NCBI RefSeq assembly: GCF_964275005.1
Contig: NC_092686.1
Span: 14,108,431 to 14,172,430 of the forward strand
Direction of reading: 5' to 3'
From: Diadema setosum
Lineage: Eukaryota; Echinodermata; Echinoidea; Diadematoida; Diadematidae
DNA: 64,000 nucleotides
Shown piece after piece: positions 55,326 through 64,000 of the stretch (the first letter of the stretch is position 1; each line of letters opens with the position of its first letter). A program made the position numbers and the translations under genes. A model generated the notes under the pieces. It ran no database searches. It was not told the origin of the DNA and worked only from the letters and a program-made list of their open reading frames with translations.

Positions 55326-57119
55326 TTAAGACCAGGGGGGTGTTTCATAAAGCTGTTCGTAAAGTTACGAACGACTTACGAACAACTGGTGATCAGTTCT
55401 TGTGCTGCATTATGGAAATTTTGATAAGTATAGCACATCAGAACTGATCACCAGTCGCTCGTAAGTTGTTCGTAACTTTACGAACAGCTTTATGAAACTG
55501 GGCCCAGGTAGATACTGCACTTTACGAGGTGACAAGAATCAAGACTTTTTCAAAGTGATGCTCCTTTTCCCTACGTGGCGAAGACAATGTGCAATTGACA
55601 AAATGTTTCCAACAGAAATCACACTATGGATGGGTGCTTTTAAAGGGACATTCCAGACGATTTTCATAATTTCACATCATGTAGTACATAAATCGACAGG
55701 TCCATTTATTTATTGTGATCCTTGAGCAGAGTAAAAAATACACTGAAAAATCTTAAGAAATTACACTAAACAGTGTTGATGACATAGGCGCCTCACATAT
55801 TCGAAATGCAGCAGCGTAATTCTATTATAACACTGTTGCTTAACAGGTTCACCCGTGTAGATGCTATGCATGCCTTTTCTTCTTTTGTTCTGCATCCGTG
55901 AGTACCAATTCATGCATTCGTATGGTGAGGCTGCCATGTCATTATCCTTGTTCGTTGCAATTTGTTATAAATTTTGAAAACATTCTTATTCCTCATCCCA
56001 ATCACTATGAATTTTGAAACTCTGTACTTATTATTACTAATTGTGAACGTGCATCACAAAACCAACAAACCGTCGCACCCCTTGATTTTACGTGATGACT
56101 CCAAAAAGGTGAAATTGGTCAACCAAGTCAATCTTGAGTTTTTCATATTTTCTGAAAGAGCTATTTTTCTTCTACATTATTCTTACGTTTGGGGTCAAAG
56201 AATGAATAAGAAAGTGTATTTTCAGCAGTTTTTCTACAACCCTTTTTTTTTGTAGAGTACTGTGATCAGGTATAAGTCTTAGAGGTTCCTTTTTATTTCT
56301 TGAAAATGCTATGTACACCCTTCACTTTCAACTCTAATAACTTGAAAGGATAGTGCTATCACCTTGAAAGTTGGCATTAATCATTGACAGACTGTGTTAG
56401 TAGAACACGCTCAATTTCCGTTTAATGTAATAATCTCTTCATTGTTTTTGCTTCGGCGGATTACATCCTGTCTTTTGTCCCATTCATACCACAGCCAGCA
56501 CGGTTTGGGAAACAAAGATTAAGCGCTTGAATACACCGTGTACCTCACAGCCTCCTTTTTTTTCCAGTTCACACTTTTCGAGATTGTGTGCTTTCTTTGC
56601 AATATTTAGATTGGTTAGAAGAGTCCATTTGATTTGAGTTACGCATCATTTTAAAGGTTAGAGTCTGCTCTTTCGAAATGTACCCTTAACTGAAATAAAA
56701 TCCATGTCTGGGGACTTTTTGTTGGTGTTGTGATGCAGGGTCGCAATTTATAGTTGCTCAAATGTAAGAATCTGAAAATCATCCGGAGATCTCCTTTAAA
56801 TTAACCCGCTTCCGTATCTGTTGAGGGTGAATTAAAGTCAGAACGCACCTTCTCCATAAAAAGTAACCTCAAAACACGCACCTACAGTTCCACAAAATAA
56901 AACTTCTGCAACATTTCGAAACAACTTTTCGAAGAATATTAGTGTTAATTAACACAGCTTTTCCCTGAACCAATGCTATTAATCATAAATGTTAAATTCG
57001 CAACTTTGGCTTCTTTTAACATCCCTCTGGTAGAGCATCATCCAGACGACACTGCAAAACGTGACGTGAAGGAGGCTGCCAAGTTCTTTAAGATGGAGAA
57101 TGCCCAGCGCCAGCCATGA
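46998..57119 (+). CDS. Peptide precursor gene G (5 exons, damaged, 84 aa)
   Basis: Exons: 46998-47064, 47684-47716, 52925-52957, 55029-55064 and 57034-57119 (255 bases, phase 1). The signal peptide begins MKNLGLAFLVLLVVGVLF. The middle is the most Arg/Pro-rich of the array: DARGSRGQGGG, EGRGPSGSRRA and GRPRRPEPSRSP. The last exon encodes EHHPDDTAKRDVKEAAKFF but stops early at MENAQRQP. A small deletion shifts the frame there, and the usual TGA is also changed. The acceptor of exon 2 is CGG in place of CAG; an in-frame AG at 47691-47692 could replace it. The two middle exons sit in a duplicated intron-exon unit. Introns are filled with transposons. It may be a pseudogene or a truncated, still working copy. 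Confidence 0.65.
47732..48981. other. Gene G intron 2, first part
   Basis: 47945-48090 aligns with 30040-30160 of gene E, the part after its alternative exon. The KR-containing start of that exon is not recognisable in G. No other gene seen. Confidence 0.55.
48982..50177. mobile_element. Palindromic foldback element, copy 2
   Basis: It has the same ends (TAGTCCATGGGCCA and TGGCCCATGGACTA) and body as 40958-42116. Its arms run inward through CCTAATAAATGAATTTTTAA and GGGAATATCC units. It also carries part of the central CCGGTACA segment, but only on one side, so the loop was rearranged. Confidence 0.8.
50812..52240. mobile_element. Mutator-like foldback element, 1429 bp
   Basis: Both sides carry the 9-base direct repeat TCACTTATC (50803-50811 and 52241-52249). 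The ends GGCTTGTGCCGAAA and the inverted TTTCGGCACAAGCC extend into inverted arms of about 280 bases. These hold two copies of CCTTTCGGCAAAACCGGGG + CTTTGGACGAAGGGTG. Inside is a second hairpin built from TTGGTCTAAT / ATTAGACCAA words (51115-51380 and 51530-51850). A 9-bp duplication and long inverted ends fit the Mutator-like superfamily. No transposase is present. Confidence 0.85.
53295..54345. mobile_element. Retroelement-like insertion in gene G intron 3
   Basis: Paralog E lacks this segment between GGATGNAAAA and CCCTCTTCCCTAC. It includes dispersed repeat copy 2 (53371-53570) and ends AATAAATGAATTGAATTGAA, a short tandem tail as seen at the 3' end of many LINEs. The coding part is not recognisable. 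Confidence 0.5.
54751..54991. repeat. ATTAT pentanucleotide satellite
   Basis: About 240 bases of an ATTAT repeat with a few ACT/GAT changes, just upstream of gene G exon 4. Tyr/Ile/Leu-only frames across it are artefacts. Confidence 0.95.
55276..55322. repeat. TA microsatellite
   Basis: A TATATA run following a poly-A stretch, in gene G intron 4. Confidence 0.9.
55335..55505. mobile_element. Palindromic MITE, 171 bp
   Basis: The left arm GTTTCATAAAGCTGTTCGTA and AAGTTACGAAC is repeated inverted at the right (CTTTACGAACAGCTTTATGA). A second inverted pair ACTGGTGATCAGTTCT lies inside. Almost the whole element folds back on itself. Confidence 0.85.
55640..56799. mobile_element. TTAA-flanked MITE carrying a nested copy of family 1
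   Basis: The left end TTAAAGGGACATTCCAGACG and the inverted right end CCGGAGATCTCCTTTAA have TTAA at both borders. It is the inverse of the copy at 63499-63969, with which it shares GAAATGCAGCAGCGTAATTC-like and TGGTGAGGCTGCCATGTCAT-like stretches. The family 1 element at 56045-56742 interrupts it. Confidence 0.78.
56045..56742. mobile_element. Non-autonomous DNA transposon, family 1, copy 2
   Basis: It matches 2070-2753 along its length, with ends GTGCATCACAAAACCAAC and the inverted GTTGTGATGCAGGGTC. It is nested inside the element at 55640-56799. The interior TCTTCATTGTTTTTGCT and CAGCCAGCACGGTTTGG are shared with copy 1. Confidence 0.78.
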
Positions 57120-57290
57120 CGTCGCTGATATAAACAATGTAATTAAAAGGCTGATTTGTCTATATAAACCTTGAATCGTGTATTTGAGTTTATAGGCATG
57201 TGAAGGCCTATCAGTTGCTAGCCCATCACATCATAAAAACAGAGAGCGAATTGATGTAAACAAGAATTTTCTCATCCTGTTGTTGGAAAT

Positions 57291-57296
57291 AATAAA
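57291..57296 (+). terminator. Poly(A) signal of gene G
   Basis: GGAAATAATAAATGCAAGAA, in the conserved 3' block, 172 bases after the early stop. Confidence 0.6.
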
Positions 57297-57479
57297 TGCA
57301 AGAAAGCTATGAGATATAAGTACTCACTTCGGTTAGCTTTTGTTGTGTCACAAGGTGTTTTTTTTTCAGATATTTTGCATGTCTTTTCCAGTAAACGGTG
57401 GTTTGTTTGTATGTTGTGTGTTTCCAATCATGTCTTTTTTTTGTGTGTGTATTCATGGGGAATTTGCCTCTGATACTAA

Positions 57480-57900
57480 TCATGTAGACCCAGTCACACA
57501 TGCCAAAAGACCTGTCGACAACCTGCAGAACCCCAAAAACAGTGAAAATCATCAACAACCATTCGGCGCCCCAAACGATGGGTTACCGACCGGTTGCCTA
57601 TTGATTGCAAACTATTGGTTAAAGTTCGTACTTGGAAACGTTTTGCGAACAACGACATCAGCAACAAAAAATTGTTATGAATAGGGGATGGTTTGTAAAT
57701 GATCGTCAACTATAGTCTGCAAATGGTTGGCCACTTGCAAAACAGTGTCCCGAAGTTTAATAAGCAAAAATGGACACACGATAAGGGAAATGTTCAAACA
57801 TACATTGGGTTGTTCGTGAGGACATAAGCCGTCGTATCACGGTCTTTTAGGCTGCTAACAGATGGTAGTACTTGCTTGGTCTATTGATCAACGTTTAACA
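57480..57900. repeat. Conserved 3'-flank block after gene G
   Basis: It aligns with the block after gene E (31970-32400), including GTCGACAACCTGCAG, CGGTTGCCTATTGAT and the TGTTCGTGAGGACAT stretch. Confidence 0.55.
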
Positions 57901-58199
57901 GCTTGGGACCTACTTCACACGAAATTGAAAATTCCATATTCGTACGGATATTCTGCGCCAGTGTCGGGACAACGTGACGCCCCAGAGCGCAACGCCAGCC
58001 CTGTGATCGGCGTTTAACCAAGTTTTTCTTTTTTTTTTTTTTTTTGATAACTTCGCGCGAAAAGGAAATTTATTCTCTTTTGATGTTAGCATCTTGTGTC
58101 AATTCCGGGACTATATGACGGTAGCCTCATGTTCTTCTAGCTCGATGTAGAAATTCAGTCATCATATTTAGATTATTATATTTATTCACACGGCAAACA

Positions 58200-58870
58200 A
58201 CAATGTACGTGCCTTTTTTTTTTTCAAACCAAACTGACCTACCAATACCCTCCATCGACTCCAACCACATGTACGTGTTGATGGCACACGCTCATGGAAG
58301 AACTCTCTTTCATTAGAGTTAAACATCACGAAGTCTGAGTTGTTAATAGGTCTTGAATCAGAAATAAGGACAATTCATGTCAAGTCACATGGTAACTTGA
58401 CTTTGCTTATATCTAATGTCTGTTGAAATCTCGGGGTGATGTTTGACTCATTCATGTCTATGACAGCTAAGATAAACAGCATCTGTCTGTTCGATGTCAG
58501 TTTCGGAACGAAGATTTTATTCGTCATCAATATCTCACTCGCCTCCTACTAATCTCGTCTAAATATCTGTAATATTTTTCAAAAATATTTCAAATTTTAT
58601 CAAAATGCACCCATACCACACCTGTACTATTATTAGTGCCTCCGCTGATTATTTGTTTAGTACCGCATTCAAGTTAAATTATTACACCTTATTTTTCATT
58701 GTTTGAATAGATCTTTATTTCAGCAATATACTCACTTCATTATTGTAATAGTGGCCTCCGCATTGCTCCCAAGACAAAACCATGTCGGGTGACAGCTCTT
58801 TCGTTCAAGATGGATCCTCTCTCTGGAACACGCATTCTTAATGAATTGCGTACGATGACAGACATGTGCC
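58200..58870 (+). mobile_element. CR1/L2-like LINE remnant after gene G
   Basis: LGVMFDSFMSMTAKINSIC (about 58432-58488) fits the LINE stretch located after the polymerase core. GSR/GGATCC..TGGAACACG near 58790-58840 matches the 39960-40010 LINE tail. Several stops and frame changes are present. Confidence 0.6.
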
Positions 58871-58984
58871 CCTTGTGCATTCAAACAAATAGATAAATAA
58901 GGGCCACTATAAATACCCTTTGCAACAATTATTATCATCATCGTTATTATTACATATCATTATTGTTCATAAAGCCACCAATAT

Positions 58985-59045
58985 CCACAGGTCACAGACT
59001 TCAAAACTATCGTTCAACCGCTACACATGATCACGTAAAATACAT
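58985..59045 (+). promoter_or_regulatory. Start of another promoter block, truncated
   Basis: AGGTCACAGACTTCAAAACT and CGTTCAACCGCTACAC align with the first ~55 bases of the other promoter blocks. After 59045 the similarity stops, so the eighth unit is either broken or continues after an insertion. Confidence 0.5.
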
Positions 59046-59159
59046 CATATCCCTCTCATTAGCTCTATTTCTTGTCCTGTGATAGGTCGAGAGCATTGAA
59101 AGCGACGACACATATTATCTCTTCTATGAAAATCCTTGTCCCGTCAGAGTTACAATTTT

Positions 59160-59480
59160 CCCTATTCACGTACAAATGAATGGGTTTCGCGACGTCTTCG
59201 CTTCAGCCCCTTTTACACTTTCACGGATCGCATCACGGATGACCACGGATCGTCGATCCGGGATCATCCGTACTGTTTCCGGCATGACCGTGTTGACTCC
59301 GTGAAGTCCTCCGGCATTATTAAGCTTGCTTAATTTTTCATCCCGGACATCACGGATGAAAATCTATACGAACTCATCCTTGTTGGCACCGTCTACTGTG
59401 TGTTGCCGCCGTATTCCTTCCTTGTAGGCACCGGCTATTCCGTGTTGCCTCCGTACTCATTCCGGGACAATCCATTAAGA
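59160..59480. repeat. Region with repeated CACGGATGA/CCGGGATCATCCG words
   Basis: Short words CACGGATC, GGATCATCCGT and TGTTGCCNCCGTA recur in both orientations. It may be one end of a MITE, but no second end or target duplication was found. Confidence 0.4.
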
Positions 59481-59544
59481 CATCGGGACCTCCGTATTAG
59501 CAGGTTTCATTTTTTTTTTTTTTTTTTTTTTTTTTTTGGTGAGA

Positions 59545-59876
59545 TATGAAAAACCTCTCATGATTATGAAAGAGCGTGTAATTCCAAGAGGGATTCACTG
59601 TTTATATGATGAAAATTGTGTTTAAAATGGCTGAGATATAAAAAAGAGCATTTCTGATAAAAGGTGGGACCCACTTTTATTAGGATCGCTTTGTTTTACT
59701 TTGTTTTTGAATGTCTCGGCGATTCCAAAACCAATTTTCATCCAATAAACTTTTAATTCCTCTTAAAATGGTATGTTCTGTATTATTTTATAAGTGGTTT
59801 CTTGGTATCTCACAAAAAGATTTAAGCCAAATTCTCATCTCCACCAATACTATACAATCCCTTTAAGGTGGTGGCT
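59545..59876. mobile_element. TTAA MITE copy related to 241-633
   Basis: It shares GAAAGAGCGTGTAATTCCAAG, TTAAAATGGCTGAGATAT and the end ATACTATACAATCCCTTTAA with 321-633. The left end is replaced by a poly-T run (59513-59537). Confidence 0.65.
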
Positions 59877-59889
59877 GACTTGCTGACAT

Positions 59890-60290
59890 GACAGGCACTT
59901 TGTTTGACATGTTTATTAATTTACAGATCAGCAGTTGCGATCTTAACAAATTTAAGTTGTAGAGGGAGACAAAGTGAAAAAACTCGCAAATGAACCTTCA
60001 CCCCTCTGAATAATATCTTTCTTTCATTCACTATGCCTTGTCCGCCTTGGACTACTTAACATAACAATGTTGGAATTTCGGAGCTTGGGCATTTGTTCCA
60101 TGTTCATCGTGTCACTGCCGGCAACCAGGAACAGCCTGGTGGTAGTGTCGCTGCCCGGAAAGCAGTAGATGACAGGTTCGAGTCCCACTGGTTCCTTTTT
60201 TCTGACATGTTTGTTAATTTACAAATCAGCAGTTGCGATCTTAACAAATCTAATTTGTAGAGGGAGACAAAGTGAAGAAACTCGCAAATG
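59890..60290 (+). repeat. SINE-like composite repeat
   Basis: It has GGTTCGAGTCC (60175-60185), a good polymerase III B box, preceded by GGTAGTGTCGCTGCCCGGAA. CAGCAGTTGCGATCTTAACA occurs twice (about 59930 and 60228). A diverged, rearranged copy is in gene E intron 1 (29040-29570). Confidence 0.5.
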
Positions 60291-61040
60291 AGGATATATT
60301 GTTATAGGATTGTGTAGTATAGGCATGATACACCCACTGCAATGATCATTGCAGGGTTGGCTTAAAGATCCGTTACACAGCTTATCCAAGAACTCACGGT
60401 ATCACTGTTCTGGGCTTGTATTTCCTTTCCTTCTTTCTATTCTGTTGTTGAGTCAAACCTCTCTTTATACCTGCTAAGAACACAATTTTGTGATTTTCAT
60501 ATTATATACAATGCTTGTATTAGTGAATGTACGTCTGTATGAGTGGTTGAACAGAGAGAGCGCGCATTTAAGAGAGCAAATGTTTTTGTTTGTTTGTTTG
60601 TTTATTTATTTGTTTTTTGTTTGTGAGTTTGTGTTTGTGCACGTGGCTGCTGTGTGTACGTGTGCGTGTATGCGTGGGTGTGTAATAACTGTACAATAAT
60701 ACTTCATCCTAAACTTTCGACTGAGCGGTTTCTCGCATGTCGAGATTGTCATGACTGCAGGTACAATTTGTTTATTTTCGTTTTTCATCTGACAAGATGG
60801 CTTGATAACCCATATTCAGCTGCACTGGGCGGTCTGCCATGATGTCTAGTTGTATGTGGTTAGGTACGGGACCACTGCATCCTGCCCTTTCCGATGACTG
60901 AACTCGTTTACGTAAGTAGGTTGTATTTCTGGGACCTCCATTATGTCCCATCCAACGGACAATCACTTCGAAAATATAAATGCATAATGAAAATGACATA
61001 AGCAAATAGCAATTACAATTGAGCACCATAAAATATACGA
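60291..61040. other. No gene seen
   Basis: AT-rich sequence with TGTT/TTTG runs near 60585-60620. No supported coding region, hairpin or repeat border. Confidence 0.6.
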
Positions 61041-61048
61041 CATACAGT

Positions 61049-62718
61049 CAAGGGCGCCGGAAGCGGGGGGGGGGGGGGGGGCAGGGGTGGCACTTGCCCC
61101 CCAAACAAAATGTTGGGGGGCAAAACGAGTTTTTGCCCCCCCCCCCAAGTGCCCCCTGTAACAAATAATCAATCACTGATTTAAAGACCAAAATGAACAA
61201 TAAAGGCATATTTCTTGTCTAAATGTAGTAATTTCATAACTGAAAATGCAAAAATTTTCGCCCCTAACGGGGGGATACACTAACAACATACAGTATTGTA
61301 TCTATACACTAATAGGAACTTACGAGTAAATTTAGTGTATAGATGGTAGCCTCGTGTCCTCGAGTGTGCCCGCTAAAACATACCTTTAGTAAACCTTACA
61401 TTTTTCATTTTCTTCTTTGTTTTCTAGCATTATAAGAATATTTTTCATTGTTCGAACGATGCGACCACGTTTAAGCTTTTAATGAGTACATTTCAGATAA
61501 ATTGCAACGTAAAAGTGGCTCGCTCTTTCTGCCCGTACTTAGTATAAAATGAAAAGTTTTCATAAGTTATTATCATAGTCCTTCGCAGTGATTTCTTTTA
61601 CTATGTTTAATTCCTCAGAAATTTAATCTAAAATGTTCTATAAAAGCGACGTTTATACTCTGTTTTTACAAAAAGTCCCTACCGTGGGAGGGGGTATCCT
61701 CCTCCCACACCCTCCCCCGCTCGGTCGCTTCGCTCCCTCGACGAGGATCTCACACCATCACATAATATACCCCCGTATGTTAAGATCGTAGTCCTTCCAA
61801 CTGATTTTTTTTTCAATATGTTAATTCCCTAGAAATTTGTTTTTAAATGTTCTATAAACGCGACTTTTATACTCTGTTTTCACAAAAAGTCCCTACCGTG
61901 GGAGGGGGTATCCTCCTCTTACACCCTCCCCCGCTCGGTCGCTTCGCTCCCTCGACGAGGATCTCACACCATCACATAATATACCCCCGTATGTTAAGAT
62001 CATAGTCCTTCCAACTGATTTGTTTTTCAATATGTTAATTCCCTAGAAATTTGCTTTTAAATGTTCTATAAACGCGACTTTTATACTCTGTTTTCACAAA
62101 AAGTCCCTACCGTGGTACATCCCACACCCTCCCCCGCTCGGTCGCTTCGCTCCCTCGCCGAGGATCTCGCACCATCACATTATTAATGTACTCCCGTATG
62201 TTATGATCATAGTCCTTCCAACTGATTTTTTCAATATGTTAATTCCCTAGAAATTTACTTTAAATTCTCTATAAACGCGACTTTTATACTCTGTTTTTAC
62301 AAAAAGTCCCTACCGTGGGAGGGGGTATCCCCCCTCCCACACCCTTCCCCCGCTCGGTCGCTTCGCTCCCTCGCCGAGGATCTCACACCATCACATTATT
62401 ATGTACTCCCGTATGTAATAATCATAGTCCTTCGCACTGATTATTTTTCACTATGTTTAATTCCTTAGAAATTTGCTTTTAAATGGTCTATAAACGCGAC
62501 TTTTGTACCCTGTTTTACAAAAGCTCCCTACAGTGGGGGGGGGGGAATCCCCCTTTCCACAACCCCTCCCCACCCCCCACCCCCCGCTCGCTCGCTCCGC
62601 TCCCGCGCCGAGGATCTCACATCGCACATAAATGTGCCCCCGTTGACATTTTGCCCCCCCCCCCCCCCAAAAAAAAAAAAAAAAAAAAAAAAAAACCAGA
62701 AGTGCTCCGGCGCGCTTG
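61049..62718. mobile_element. hAT-type element with five internal tandem repeats
   Basis: The 8-base direct repeat CATACAGT lies at 61041-61048 and 62719-62726. The ends are CAAGGGCGCCGG and the inverted CCGGCGCGCTTG. Five units of about 205-235 bases carry CGCTCGGTCGCTTCGCTCCC at about 61719, 61932, 62135, 62351 and 62585. Each unit also has AAAGTCCCTACCGTGGGAGG. The AAAGTCCCTACCG word also occurs in the other hAT element (near 45445), so the two are related. No transposase. Confidence 0.85.
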
Positions 62719-63498
62719 CATACAGTGACCCAAGGTCGTGGGGTCACGAGATTTGCAATATTGCTTTCTGGACTAAAATGAAGAACGCAAGTGCATTAAA
62801 ATCCTAATCAAAGGTGGTGATGCTTACAATTCTCCCATTGATACGTAGCGGAATTTAACTGTTTCCTTTTATTGAAATGAAAACGGACAGTCGTGCCATC
62901 AAAATTTTGTAATTGTAACGAGCATTGTATTTTTTCAGTACAGTCATTGACAAAAGACAAACTTAATTGTTAGATTTAAGAAGAAACCTGCTAATGTGTA
63001 AAATAAGTGAGAGACCTTAGACATCATGACGCTTTCTCTCATTTCAGTTAATTTCGATTCAATGCAATGCATATGTTGTGTCTAATTTTGCATAGAATGA
63101 TTCATATCAAATATAAAAATCATTAGAAATTAATGAAGTGAAAAAAAAAATCGATTTTAACTTGTCAAACAATACTATGCAAGTGCCACTTTCATTGTAT
63201 ATTGTGAGTGTTGTTCAAAATGAGAGTCCCGGTAAATAGACATCTTTCGGAGATGCGGGCTACTTGATTACTCGGAAGCATAAAGCTATGAATAGTATGA
63301 TAACAGGAGCGGATAGAAACACACACACACACACACATTCACACAACCGTACATATACATGCACATAACAATCGAGAAAACAAAGACGTACTCAGGAGAG
63401 AAAAGCAAACAAAAAAAAATGGGAAAGGGGCAGTAAGAGAGAGAAGTGCAACTTTCGAACGTAAGCCATTACTGCATGAAGGATTACAAAATTGGACT

Positions 63499-63969
63499 TT
63501 AAAGGAGACTTCCAGATGATATTCAGACTTTTACATTTAAACAACTACAAATTAGTTGTACTGAGTACAGAGTTTCAGAATTTAGAGTGATGACTGGGAT
63601 GGGAAAGAGGAATGTTTTCAACATTTACATTAAAATTGCAATGAACAAGGATGATGACATGGTAGCCTCACCATAAGAATGCCCGAACTGGGGCTCAAGG
63701 AAGCAGAAAAAAAGAAGGCATGCACTTGTTCTACACAAGTAAACTTATTAAGCAAGCTGCATTGTAGTAGAATTACACTGCTACATTTCTGAAATATGTG
63801 AGGCTGCTAGGTTATCAACACTGTTCATTGTAATTTGTTCAACATTTTTCAGAGTAATGATTTCTCAGCTCAAAGACCACAATAAATTTCACAAATCTGC
63901 ACATGGAGCTGTTTATCTTTGTACTACTTGGATGTGATATTATAAAAATAGTCTGGAATGCCCCTTTAA
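63499..63969. mobile_element. TTAA-flanked MITE, uninterrupted copy
   Basis: TTAAAGGAGACTTCCAGATG at the left is inverted at the right (AGTCTGGAATGCCCCTTTAA), with TTAA borders. It is the uninterrupted relative of 55640-56799. The stretch before it (62727-63498) has a CA run at 63317-63350 and nothing else recognised. Confidence 0.78.
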
Positions 63970-64000
63970 GGACATTACAATTAAACATCACGAGTTGTTA

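Overview
This is eukaryotic, AT-rich, intron- and transposon-dense DNA. The transposon content (a restriction-like-endonuclease non-LTR element of the R2/HERO type, CR1/L2-like LINE remnants, TTAA-flanked MITEs, hAT and Mutator-like elements) together with the tiny phase-1 exons suggests a marine invertebrate deuterostome, most plausibly an echinoderm such as a sea urchin. That placement is an inference from style; no marker gene fixes the species.

The genic content is a head-to-tail array, all on the + strand, of at least seven small secreted-peptide precursor genes, called A to G here. I do not recognise them as a named family. Each has a signal-peptide exon of 64-67 coding bases, then one to four microexons of 12-51 bases, then a terminal exon encoding a Lys-Arg site followed by an acidic tail. 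Every intron is in phase 1, so the internal exons can be added, lost or skipped without breaking the frame. Joined exons give 100 (B), 79 (C), 75 (D), 78 (E), 76 (F) and 84 (G) residues; A lacks its first exon because it lies left of the window. The signal peptide and tail are conserved, while the middle is variable and cationic (Gly/Arg/Pro-rich, with a CPPxC pair in C and D). This resembles prepropeptides of host-defence or signalling peptides, but function is not shown by the sequence.

Layout: gene A 769-8719, with a nearly intact R2/HERO-like retrotransposon (3052-7035) in its intron; B 10799-17332; C 19524-22042; D 24929-26124; E 28926-31723; F 34111-37866; an orphan promoter block without a gene (38740-39672); G 46998-57119, whose promoter is split by stacked transposons and which shows splice-site and reading-frame damage. 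The start of a further promoter-like block lies near 58985. Each gene is preceded by a homologous promoter block with a TATA-like motif in most copies, and followed by a homologous 3' flank with AATAAA. Old CR1/L2-like LINE remnants recur between genes at the same relative place, so the repeat unit of the array included the LINE.

Genes C, E and F also carry, after the second exon, an in-phase KR-containing exon that ends in a stop. This is a candidate alternative terminal exon or a relic of an ancestral shorter gene. The right end of the window (59-64 kb) is repeat-rich and holds no gene I can support.
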